Assembly: GCA_028679485.1 (NCBI GenBank)
Contig: JAJRBL010000131.1
Location: forward strand, 1-5,787
Direction of reading: 5' to 3'
From: Methanospirillum sp.
GTDB taxonomy: Archaea; Halobacteriota; Methanomicrobia; Methanomicrobiales; Methanospirillaceae
Length of the DNA stretch: 5,787 bases
Shown: positions 1 through 5,162 of the stretch, piece after piece
Position numbering within the stretch: the stretch's first letter is position 1
How the letters are laid out: each line of letters opens with the position of its first letter
The notes under the pieces: model-generated
Databases searched by the model: none
What the model saw: the letters and a program-made list of their open reading frames with translations, nothing else
What the model was told of the DNA's origin: nothing
Made by a program: the position numbers and the translations under genes

Positions 1-5
1 ACCAG

Positions 6-1091
6 TTACTCTGGTATCAGTTTTTTCTCATCGATATCATTTATAATCTGTTCAGGATCCGCCTGGCTATCTTTCATAATTGCCTTTGTCTCATTTTCAA
101 TCGATCTGACGACCGCCTCGATCTTTTCTGCCGTAGGAATGGCACCGAGGAGACTCTCGTCGAGGGTTACTTCATAGGCTTCCTTATCGTCCATATCCTC
201 GGTGGCTCCCAGGAATTTTGCCCCGTGCTTTATGAGGCTCGAGATCTCGAAGGGGAAGATGATCTTCGTAGCCTGACCGTTAGACATGGTTTTAAGGGCA
301 TCAAATGAGAGAACGGCGATGGAACGTTTATCTAATGACCGGGATCCGAGGGCAAGGATGCGAAGCCCCTGCGATTCACCCTGGGCACGGAGTATCTGGG
401 ACATGCGTTCGCCTTCTGCCTTCAGGATCTTGCTCTGCCGTTCCCCTTCAGCCTCAAGGATCATACTCTTCTTGAGACCTTCTGCCTTTAATATTGCAGA
501 TCGTTTCTCACCGTCTGCCCGGAGTATTGCGGCACGGCGTTCTCTCTCTGCTGCGGTCTGTTCGGTCATGGCCTGTTTTACGGTTCCGACAGGATCCACC
601 TCCTTAATCTCGACCCTTTCAACCTTTACTCCCCATGCATCGGTCTCCCGGTCGAGAATATCGCGGAGTTTCGTGTTGATGCTCTCCCGGTTATAGAGAA
701 CCTCATCCAGTTCCATGTCACCGATAATACCACGAAGAGTTGTCTGGGCAAGGGCCACCGTGGCCATCCGGTAGTTTGCTACCTCAAAAAAGGCTTTTTC
801 CGGATCAACCACCCGGATATAGACGATTGCATCAACATTTGTCGGAGAATTGTCCTTGGTGATCACCTCCTGGCTGGGGACATCCATTACCATTGTCCGT
901 AAGTCCAGCTTGACCACCTGGGTAATCAATGGGACAACCCAGCGAAATCCCGGGTTCATTCTCCCGATATATCTTCCCAGGCGAATCTGAAGTCCCTGTT
1001 CATAAGGCTGGACAATAATCACCCCACGGGCGAATATTATGAGAATTATGATAACCAGGAACAGGGTGACGAGTGTTTCAAAAAATACCAT
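6..1091 (-). CDS. SPFH/band 7 (stomatin/prohibitin-like) membrane protein
   Basis: This 361-residue protein is a stomatin-type SPFH protein, a family that forms membrane-bound oligomers and organises membrane microdomains. An N-terminal hydrophobic anchor (about residues 7-20) is followed by the stomatin signature around residues 24-65, including VIIVQPYEQG and a GRYIGRMNPGF loop. The band 7 domain continues to about residue 180, ending in a VEIKEVDP motif near 161-167. Residues 187-241 are five consecutive 11-residue repeats with I-L-x-A-x-G cores (glycines 194, 205, 216, 227, 238), predicted to form a long hendecad coiled coil. An FPFEISSLI stretch then precedes an acidic C-terminal tail of about 70 residues. 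The start is 3 bp after the nfeD stop and has an ideally placed GGAGGAG site, so the two genes are translationally linked. Family assignment is secure; the physiological role in archaea is not established. Confidence 0.95.
   Translation of the reverse strand: MVFFETLVTLFLVIIILIIFARGVIIVQPYEQGLQIRLGRYIGRMNPGFRWVVPLITQVVKLDLRTMVMDVPSQEVITKDNSPTNVDAIVYIRVVDPEKAFFEVANYRMATVALAQTTLRGIIGDMELDEVLYNRESINTKLRDILDRETDAWGVKVERVEIKEVDPVGTVKQAMTEQTAAERERRAAILRADGEKRSAILKAEGLKKSMILEAEGERQSKILKAEGERMSQILRAQGESQGLRILALGSRSLDKRSIAVLSFDALKTMSNGQATKIIFPFEISSLIKHGAKFLGATEDMDDKEAYEVTLDESLLGAIPTAEKIEAVVRSIENETKAIMKDSQADPEQIINDIDEKKLIPE
369..533 (-). repeat. Five tandem 33-bp coding repeats (hendecad coiled coil)
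   Basis: Within the SPFH gene, residues 187-241 are five 11-residue units, each encoded by a diverged 33-bp unit. Each unit carries an Ile-Leu pair (189/190, 200/201, 211/212, 222/223, 233/234) and a glycine at a fixed phase. A sixth, degenerate unit follows, with G249 and a shifted I-L pair. The pattern is selected at protein level: the DNA copies differ, so this is a structural repeat and not a recent tandem duplication. Confidence 0.8.
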
Positions 1092-1094
1092 CTG

Positions 1095-1550
1095 TTACTC
1101 CTCCTCTACAACTATATGCACGCCATGCGAGACAATAACCTTTACTTTTGCTCCTTCCGGAATTACTCCTTCTTTGGATTTTGCACTGAAAATCTGGCCT
1201 TCAATGGAGACCTTTCCTGCCAGGCTGTCCTCATCCACGGCACTGATTACCCTGCCTTTTTTCCCGGCAAGTGAATCCATGCTTATGGTCGTCGGTTTTT
1301 CATCCCCCGGTGTAAGCCGGCTGTAGAGATAAACCGTGAGAATCGCTGCAAGAAGGGCAATAACGATTCCCAGAACAATTCCATAGGGAGAACTGAAGAT
1401 ATCCATGCCGAGGATGACCAGAACCCCGATGATAAGAAGAACCGTTCCCGGAACGAGGAGAAAAAAACCCGGTGAGAAGACTTCGAGTACAAAGAAAAAC
1501 GCGCCAGCAGCGATGATGATCCATCCATAGGAGAAGTTCTCCAAAACCAT
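1095..1550 (-). CDS. Short NfeD-type membrane protein (TM domain plus OB-fold)
   Basis: This 151-residue protein has the NfeD short-form architecture. Three hydrophobic segments lie at about residues 9-22, 28-49 and 56-77, with an EVFSPGFFLLVPG connector between the first two. After a linker (about 78-90), a small beta-rich OB-fold domain runs from about 91 to 149, with SLAGKKGRVISAV at its start and a VKVIVSHGVHIVVEEE end. It lacks the ClpP-like serine protease domain found in long NfeD proteins such as Pyrococcus PH1510, so it is probably a structural or regulatory partner of the stomatin encoded directly downstream. The gene lies 3 bp upstream of the SPFH gene, an arrangement conserved in many prokaryotes. 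The ATG at 1550 is preceded by no strong Shine-Dalgarno sequence, so initiation may be SD-independent. Its final GAG GAG GAG codons double as the ribosome binding site of the next gene. Confidence 0.92.
   Translation of the reverse strand: MVLENFSYGWIIIAAGAFFFVLEVFSPGFFLLVPGTVLLIIGVLVILGMDIFSSPYGIVLGIVIALLAAILTVYLYSRLTPGDEKPTTISMDSLAGKKGRVISAVDEDSLAGKVSIEGQIFSAKSKEGVIPEGAKVKVIVSHGVHIVVEEE
1098..1104 (-). promoter_or_regulatory. Ribosome binding site of the SPFH gene inside the nfeD 3' end
   Basis: The last three glutamate codons of nfeD (GAG GAG GAG, 1106-1098) supply a GGAGGAG Shine-Dalgarno sequence six bases before the SPFH ATG at 1091. This supports the chosen SPFH start and a coupled translation of the two membrane proteins. 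Confidence 0.75.
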
Positions 1551-1620
1551 ACGATATTCTTATCCGGAACACAAGAAAAAGCTGGTGTGTCCTGCTTTAC
1601 GTGCACTGCAAAAGGGTTTG

Positions 1621-1649
1621 GAATAACCGAAGTGAAACGGAGGTTATTC
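1621..1649. promoter_or_regulatory. Perfect spaced inverted repeat upstream of nfeD (putative operator or hairpin)
   Basis: GAATAACC (1621-1628) and GGTTATTC (1642-1649) are perfect 8-base complements separated by 13 bases, so half-site centres are 21 bp apart, about two helical turns. The repeat lies about 70-100 bp upstream of the nfeD ATG. On the minus strand its nfeD-distal arm overlaps a TATA-like TTTAGAATAA stretch (about 1644-1653). That is the place expected for a repressor operator. As RNA it could also form a hairpin. Function is inferred only. Confidence 0.4.
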
Positions 1650-1675
1650 TAAAGCGTACAACTGAATCGGACTTC

Positions 1676-1685
1676 ATAGTATAAG
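1676..1685 (+). promoter_or_regulatory. Possible archaeal TATA box in the intergenic region
   Basis: ATAGTATAAG is an AT-rich, TATA-like element. Archaeal TATA boxes centre about 26 bases before the start of transcription, which would place a start near 1705-1708. That coincides with an ATG at 1705. No clear BRE precedes it, so the call is weak. Confidence 0.3.
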
Positions 1686-1695
1686 GCTTACGTTC

Positions 1696-1701
1696 AAAAA
1701 A
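1696..1701 (-). terminator. Poly-T run, candidate terminator for the DUF89 transcript
   Basis: On the minus strand six consecutive T residues occur about 100 bases after the DUF89 stop codon and downstream of several short inverted repeats (1731-1805). Archaeal termination depends mainly on such U-tracts. It is the first clear T-run after the gene. Confidence 0.4.
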
Positions 1702-1704
1702 GGT

Positions 1705-1821
1705 ATGCCATTAACCATATTATCAGGCCTGGAGACCGAATGCATGGCATGGATTCGGGAAGACTACCCGACGGTTCTCCCGATGAAGATGATCGGTATA
1801 TCATCGTGGTCTGCGGAGTGA
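1705..1821 (+). CDS. Possible 38-residue small ORF
   Basis: An open frame of 38 codons starts with ATG at 1705 and stops with TGA at 1819-1821. The predicted peptide starts MPLTILSGLE and ends GISSWSAE, with two tryptophans and one cysteine. It resembles no family I recognise. Two things slightly raise it above chance: a TATA-like box at 1676-1685, spaced for a leaderless transcript starting at the ATG, and its position in an otherwise empty intergenic gap. Against it are the lack of a properly spaced Shine-Dalgarno site (AAAGGT abuts the ATG), the short length and a 21-bp tail-to-tail overlap with the DUF89 gene. The same bases contain several inverted repeats, so a non-coding RNA or a 3' untranslated structure is an equally good explanation. 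Confidence 0.2.
   Translation: MPLTILSGLETECMAWIREDYPTVLPMKMIGISSWSAE
1731..1805. other. Cluster of short inverted repeats (possible structured RNA or 3' UTR)
   Basis: Several complementary pairs are packed into 75 bases. GGAGACCG (1731-1738) pairs with CGGTTCTCC (1772-1780) with one bulge. CCGAATGCAT (1736-1745) pairs with ATGGATTCGG (1749-1758) at 9 of 10 positions. TCGGG (1755-1759) pairs with CCCGA (1767-1771), CCGAT (1780-1784) with ATCGG (1792-1796), and GATGAT (1788-1793) with ATCATC (1800-1805). Some are mutually exclusive, and short stems arise by chance. The region could be the 3' UTR of the DUF89 transcript on the minus strand or a small plus-strand RNA. Confidence 0.25.
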
Positions 1822-2661
1822 CGCTATCTTGTCTCCCCTCCTGACCCCGAACTCTTCTGCAATCGGATCGCATTTTGCAGCGAGCAGGTATGCAACCGGG
1901 GGGAGACCCTCCTCCTCCCTGAGACTCTCATAATTTGCCATCCCCTTTGAGATGATAAGACTGCATCTATCCATTGCCGTAAGGACTTCTTCAGAGAGGA
2001 GATCAAACCTGACGCCGATCTCTACACCGGAGCCTGATGAAAGGACGTTGTCTGCAAGCGTATCAAGCCCGAGATTGTATGCATCTTCAAGGGTTGCATC
2101 ATTCAATATCGGTTTGTCCCTGAGGACCACCGTCACCCTGCAGTTGTTCTCCTTCAGCCACGAGATGAGAAACCGGTCAAAGACAATCTCCCCGCAATTA
2201 TCCGTAAAATAGAGCACATCCTGGCATAATGGCAGAATCTCCCGGGTATCGTCGATAGCAAGGCCTGATGCATACTCTTTCCTGAAGAATGAGAGAAAAT
2301 CGTCGGATACCTCGTGTCCTTTCACCCCGTAGTCAAACATGTTTCCGATGATACTGGCAAGGACACGTTCCCGGAATCCTGCAAGCGTATCAGACACGGT
2401 CTTAAGGACCCTGAGTGAATCTATCCGCGAGGTTTCCTTGAGCGCATAAAAGGGATCTGATACACCAAGTTCCCTGTATACCCACCGGTGGAGTGCTGAT
2501 GCAACCATGGGATGTGTCCAGGGAGTCGTGTGCAGAAACCGGATCAGGAGATCTGCGTGCTTTAGTATATCCTGATTTATTCTGTCTTTTTTCTTTCCGA
2601 GTTCAATTTCAAGGCTTACCCGGGAGAGAAGGCAGTCATGACACCGCTGATCATGTTCCAT
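1801..2661 (-). CDS. DUF89 / ARMT1-like putative metal-dependent phosphatase
   Basis: This 286-residue protein belongs to the archaeal branch of the DUF89 family (AF1104-like). Family members characterised elsewhere are metal-dependent phosphatases proposed to remove damaged or excess phosphometabolites; the substrate here is unknown. It has an N-terminal CHDC cysteine pair (C7, C10), a helical region, then likely metal and phosphate ligands: the IIGNMFDYG segment (N107, D110), YFTDNCGEIVFD (D154, N155), KPILNDAT (D188) and ISKGMANYE (K239, N243, E245). It closes with the typical LLAAKCDPIAEEFGV segment. The usual glycine- or glutamine-rich KG-x-x-NYE loop here reads KGMANYE. I chose ATG 2661 because it is preceded by AGGT with a six-base spacer and begins at the conserved MEHDQRCHDC. 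An in-frame ATG at 2691 would lie inside the tRNA 3' acceptor stem. The gene lies 21 bp after tRNA-Pro. Confidence 0.88.
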   Translation of the reverse strand: MEHDQRCHDCLLSRVSLEIELGKKKDRINQDILKHADLLIRFLHTTPWTHPMVASALHRWVYRELGVSDPFYALKETSRIDSLRVLKTVSDTLAGFRERVLASIIGNMFDYGVKGHEVSDDFLSFFRKEYASGLAIDDTREILPLCQDVLYFTDNCGEIVFDRFLISWLKENNCRVTVVLRDKPILNDATLEDAYNLGLDTLADNVLSSGSGVEIGVRFDLLSEEVLTAMDRCSLIISKGMANYESLREEEGLPPVAYLLAAKCDPIAEEFGVRRGDKIASLRRPR

Positions 2662-2672
2662 ATCATTACCTG

Positions 2673-2678
2673 AAAAAA
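2673..2678 (-). terminator. Poly-T run between tRNA-Pro and DUF89 (possible leaky terminator)
   Basis: Six T residues on the minus strand begin 4 bases after the tRNA discriminator base and lie 11 bases before the DUF89 ATG. They would serve as a U-tract terminator for the tRNA, but the DUF89 ribosome binding site follows immediately, so at least some readthrough is likely. Confidence 0.4.
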
Positions 2679-2682
2679 GTAA

Positions 2683-2755
2683 TGGGGCCATCGAGATTCG
2701 AACTCGAGTCAGAAGACCCCCAGTCTCCTAGGATGCCAGGCTACCCTATGGCCCC
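2683..2755 (-). tRNA. tRNA-Pro (anticodon GGG)
   Basis: The minus strand folds into a full cloverleaf. The acceptor stem GGGGCCA pairs with TGGCCCC at all seven positions, with discriminator A73 at 2683. The D arm has GGGT and TCCT around loop AGCCTGGCA, containing the G18-G19 pair. Anticodon stem GGAGA pairs with TCTTC (one G-U) around loop CTGGGGG, giving anticodon GGG, which reads CCC and CCU proline codons. The variable region is four bases. T stem TCGAG/CTCGA encloses TTCGAAT. No intron is present. The 3' CCA is not encoded (TTA follows A73... i.e. TTAC), so it must be added enzymatically. The GGGUAGCCUGG D-arm is typical of archaeal tRNA-Pro. Confidence 0.96.
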
Positions 2756-2790
2756 AAGTCCATACTACTTTCTCACGAGTCCCATATGTA

Positions 2791-2802
2791 CTTATTTATT
2801 CG
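2791..2802 (-). promoter_or_regulatory. Candidate TATA/BRE promoter for tRNA-Pro (and DUF89)
   Basis: On the minus strand CGAATAAATAAG lies 35 bases before the first tRNA base. CGAA resembles a BRE and TAAATAAG a TATA box. Transcription starting about 25 bases downstream would give a tRNA leader of roughly 10-12 bases. A nearby ACATAT is an alternative core. Confidence 0.45.
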
Positions 2803-2841
2803 TCCCGTCTGTTTCTTCTGCACCCAGGATCCGACAAACCA

Positions 2842-2853
2842 TTAAATAATATA
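2842..2853 (+). promoter_or_regulatory. Candidate TATA promoter for the Roadblock-receiver operon
   Basis: TTAAATAATATA, preceded by a purine-rich ACAAACCA stretch, is the best TATA-like element before the plus-strand genes. A start near 2873 would leave a leader of about 25 bases with a GGGGCCAGGG purine run before the ATG at 2899. Confidence 0.5.
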
Positions 2854-2898
2854 GACCTGTGACCATATCGTATTATCAGCAGATAGCGGGGCCAGGGT

Positions 2899-3258
2899 AT
2901 GCTTAAGGAGAAAATAGCTGGAATAATCGATAATATCCGATTGATTGAAGGGGTGAAGCTGTGTGCACTTGTTTCCCGTGACGGAATAATGCTCGGCCGG
3001 TATGCAGCTGGAGACTTCAACGAAGCGTGGTTTGCTGCGATGTGCGCAACACTCCTGGCATCAGCTGAATCTGCGGCGGTTATCGTGAAAATTCAGTCTC
3101 CGGAGATGGTGACTATCCATTCTCCGGATGGAATCCTTATTATCATGGGAGCGGGCGAGAAGATTCTGCTTGCTGCACTCGTGGATGCGTCATGGGATCT
3201 TAAGATTATGACCGGTATGCTTCGGGAAATTGCAGAAGATGTAGGGGGAACATTCTGA
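2899..3258 (+). CDS. Roadblock/LC7 domain protein (MglB-like fold)
   Basis: This 119-residue protein is essentially one Roadblock/LC7 domain. It starts with an amphipathic helix (about residues 2-15) and continues with a first strand pair around ALVSRDGIMLGR (23-34). A central helix, about 42-60, is rich in small residues (AAMCATLLASAESAA). Two further strands follow, around VTIHSPDGILIIMGAG and ILLAALVD, and then a C-terminal helix. Such proteins dimerise and commonly regulate Ras-like GTPases, as MglB does for MglA, or serve as scaffolds. No GTPase is encoded in this window. It overlaps the response-regulator gene in a TGATG junction, so the two are translationally coupled and probably act in one signalling pathway, which is inference from context. 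The start at 2899 has a modest AGGG purine run immediately upstream. Confidence 0.85.
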   Translation: MLKEKIAGIIDNIRLIEGVKLCALVSRDGIMLGRYAAGDFNEAWFAAMCATLLASAESAAVIVKIQSPEMVTIHSPDGILIIMGAGEKILLAALVDASWDLKIMTGMLREIAEDVGGTF

Positions 3259-3884
3259 TGGCCACAATAATGGTGATCGATGATAGTCCATTCATTGTAG
3301 ATATATTTGTTACCATGCTTGAGAGAGGCGGATATACTGTTTATTCCGCTAATAGCGGGCCTGAAGGGATAGACCTGCTGAAAACGGTGACACCTGACCT
3401 TATCCTGCTTGATATCATGATGGAACCTATGGATGGGTGGGAGACCCTGGTCGCCATCAAGCAGAATTTCGCCACGAAGGATATACCGGTGATGATGCTG
3501 ACTGCGAAGCAGCTGACTCCGCAGGAAGCGCAGGAGTACGGGATGTACATCGAGGATTACATCTTAAAGCCGGTGACACACTCCGAGTTGTATGCAGCGA
3601 TAGAAGGAGTCATTAACCGGCGTCAGCAGATCGCCGATGACATGGTGAAGGCCAAGGAAGGTGGGTTTGACGATCTCCTCATAGGCGAATACGGCAGGCT
3701 GGTAAAGAGCACTGAGATTACCAAGAGACTCCTGAAACTCCTCTCTTCAACGTATGATCTCTCCGATCCGTCAATGAAGTTCTCTGATGACATCAATATT
3801 GCCATACGAAGCATGGAAACCAATATGAAATTCCAGGAGCAGCGTCTTCTTCAGATACGCGAAACTTTTTCCGGAAGTCCCTGA
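3258..3884 (+). CDS. Response regulator: receiver domain plus uncharacterised helical C-terminus
   Basis: This 208-residue protein begins with a canonical CheY-like receiver (about residues 1-122). Acidic pocket residues are D8 and D9, the phosphoacceptor is D52 in LILLDIMM, the switch threonine is T82 in MMLTA, and the conserved lysine is K104 in ILKPVT. All catalytic residues are present, so it should be phosphorylatable. Residues from about 123 to 208 are predicted helical and charged, with no helix-turn-helix, GGDEF or histidine-kinase motif that I can see, so it is probably not a DNA-binding regulator. It may instead act by protein contact, for instance with the Roadblock protein encoded just upstream, whose stop codon overlaps its ATG. 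No histidine kinase is in the window, so the phosphodonor is unknown. Confidence 0.92.
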   Translation: MATIMVIDDSPFIVDIFVTMLERGGYTVYSANSGPEGIDLLKTVTPDLILLDIMMEPMDGWETLVAIKQNFATKDIPVMMLTAKQLTPQEAQEYGMYIEDYILKPVTHSELYAAIEGVINRRQQIADDMVKAKEGGFDDLLIGEYGRLVKSTEITKRLLKLLSSTYDLSDPSMKFSDDINIAIRSMETNMKFQEQRLLQIRETFSGSP

Positions 3885-3900
3885 CCGAAGGCCAGGCACC

Positions 3901-3912
3901 CTTTTTTTCTTT
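3901..3912 (+). terminator. Poly-T terminator after the Roadblock-receiver operon
   Basis: A C-T7-C-T3 tract lies 17 bases after the response-regulator stop and before the thrC ribosome binding site. It fits a U-tract archaeal terminator. No strong GC hairpin precedes it, which archaea do not require. Confidence 0.55.
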
Positions 3913-3935
3913 CCCACATAATGAAGTAGATTCAC

Positions 3936-3941
3936 GGAGGT
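3936..3941 (+). promoter_or_regulatory. Strong Shine-Dalgarno site of thrC with long spacing
   Basis: GGAGGT lies 12 bases before the ATG at 3954, longer than the usual 5-9. No ATG, GTG or TTG occurs between them, and the zinc-ribbon cysteines begin at residue 6, so 3954 remains the best start. No TATA box with suitable spacing is evident upstream, so readthrough from the preceding operon may contribute to expression. Confidence 0.6.
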
Positions 3942-3953
3942 ACCTTAGATCCT

Positions 3954-5162
3954 ATGTTTGATCTCAGATGCATCAGTTGTGGGGCGACATACCAGTCTGA
4001 TGCAGTAATCTATACCTGTCACCGCTGCGGCCACCTTCTCGAAGTCAGGTATGATCTGGCAAATATCAATATCACGAGGAAAGACTGGTTGTCCCGCCCC
4101 TTGTCGGTATGGCGGTACCGGGAACTTCTTCCGGTATCCCGGGAACCGGTAAGTCTTCATGAAGGGGGAACCCCGCTCTACCATCTCAGGAGAATCGGTG
4201 AGGAGCTCGGGGTAAAGGAGTTATATGCCAAGCATGAGGGGATGAATCCTTCCGGTTCCTTTAAGGACCGGGGGATGACGGTCGGTGTCTCCATGGCCCT
4301 TCAGCTGGGTATGAGTTCGGTTGCCTGTGCAAGCACCGGGAATACATCGGCGTCCCTTGCGGTATACGGGGCGAAAGGTGGTATTCCTGTGATCGTTCTT
4401 CTTCCGGCAGGAAAAGTGGCACTTGGAAAGGTTGCCCAGGCACTTATGCATGGAGCGAAGGTCATCTCCATCAGGGGGAATTTTGACCGGGCACTCGAGA
4501 TGGTACGGGACCTGTGCGAGACGAAAGGGATATACCTTCTCAATTCTATCAATCCGTATCGTCTGGAAGGGCAGAAGACCATCGGGTTCGAGACGATCGA
4601 TCAATTGGGGGGAGAGGTACCTGACCGGATGGTTCTCCCGGTGGGTAATGCCGGCAATATATCTGCCGTATACAAGGGTCTCCTGGAGCTCTCAGAACTC
4701 GGGTTTGTCGATAAGATGCCCATGATGACCGGGATACAGGCAGAAGGTTCACAACCGGTCGTGCAGGCTATTCAGAAGAACCTGCCCGAAGTGATCCCTG
4801 ATCCCTCACCGGAAACTGTTGCAACAGCGATCCGTATCGGGGCACCGGTGAACGCAGAGAAGGTCCTGACTGCAATCAGGATGAGCAGGGGTACTGCAGA
4901 CTCGGTGACCGATGCAGAGATACTTGCCATGCAGCGGGATCTCGCCAGGAAAGAGGGTATCGGGGTGGAACCTGCCTCTGCAGCCTCCGTTGCCGGGGTG
5001 AAGAAACTCGTCGAGACTGGCGTGATTGATCGTGATGAACAGATTGTCTGTGTCGTGACCGGGCATCTGCTCAAGGATCCTGAAACGGTAATCAAACAAT
5101 GTGCTCCACCTATCGAATGCGAAGCTACACTCGAATCATTGCTTGCTGCATTGCAGCTCTGA
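3954..5162 (+). CDS. thrC: Threonine synthase
   Basis: This is a 402-residue PLP-dependent enzyme that converts O-phospho-L-homoserine and water to L-threonine and phosphate, the last step of threonine synthesis in the cytoplasm. It has an N-terminal zinc ribbon (C6, C9, C22, C25), common in archaeal and some bacterial threonine synthases. The fold-type II core follows: HEGGTPL (69-75), the PLP Schiff-base lysine K104 in NPSGSFKDRG, the substrate-binding ASTGNTSAS loop (126-134) and the phosphate-binding GNAGN loop (231-235). A C-terminal TGHLLKDPETV completes the typical threonine synthase pattern. The residues expected for catalysis are intact. Related cysteate synthase of methanogens shares this architecture, so misassignment is possible but less likely. 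The 3' end overlaps the following membrane-protein gene by 46 bp. Confidence 0.93.
   Translation: MFDLRCISCGATYQSDAVIYTCHRCGHLLEVRYDLANINITRKDWLSRPLSVWRYRELLPVSREPVSLHEGGTPLYHLRRIGEELGVKELYAKHEGMNPSGSFKDRGMTVGVSMALQLGMSSVACASTGNTSASLAVYGAKGGIPVIVLLPAGKVALGKVAQALMHGAKVISIRGNFDRALEMVRDLCETKGIYLLNSINPYRLEGQKTIGFETIDQLGGEVPDRMVLPVGNAGNISAVYKGLLELSELGFVDKMPMMTGIQAEGSQPVVQAIQKNLPEVIPDPSPETVATAIRIGAPVNAEKVLTAIRMSRGTADSVTDAEILAMQRDLARKEGIGVEPASAASVAGVKKLVETGVIDRDEQIVCVVTGHLLKDPETVIKQCAPPIECEATLESLLAALQL

Noticed and set aside
369..533. Regular 33-bp periodicity resembling a CRISPR-like or tandem DNA repeat
   Set aside because: The units are contiguous, diverged in DNA sequence and in frame, encoding hendecads of the SPFH coiled coil; there are no spacers.
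286..696. 136-codon plus-strand open frame
   Set aside because: It lies entirely antisense to the SPFH gene; its serine/arginine-rich translation is a by-product of the coding repeats on the other strand.
1642..1660. GGAGG sequence at 1640-1644 as a ribosome binding site for a plus-strand gene
   Set aside because: No ATG, GTG or TTG follows at a usable distance; the motif forms part of the inverted repeat at 1621-1649.
2662..2691. Upstream ATG at 2691 extending DUF89 by ten residues
   Set aside because: It lies within the 3' acceptor stem of tRNA-Pro and the extension is not like the family; ATG 2661 has an AGGT site with good spacing.
2493..2849. 118-codon plus-strand frame across the DUF89 start and the tRNA gene
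   Set aside because: It runs antisense through a tRNA gene and the DUF89 5' end and has no plausible protein features.
4221..4604. Long minus-strand open frames opposite thrC
   Set aside because: They are antisense to a complete, motif-rich thrC and encode no recognisable domain; they are shadow frames.
5099..5116. Earlier ATG at 5099 for the exported protein
   Set aside because: Possible, but it adds an uninformative MCSTYR before a good signal-peptide n-region and lengthens the overlap with thrC; kept only as an alternative.
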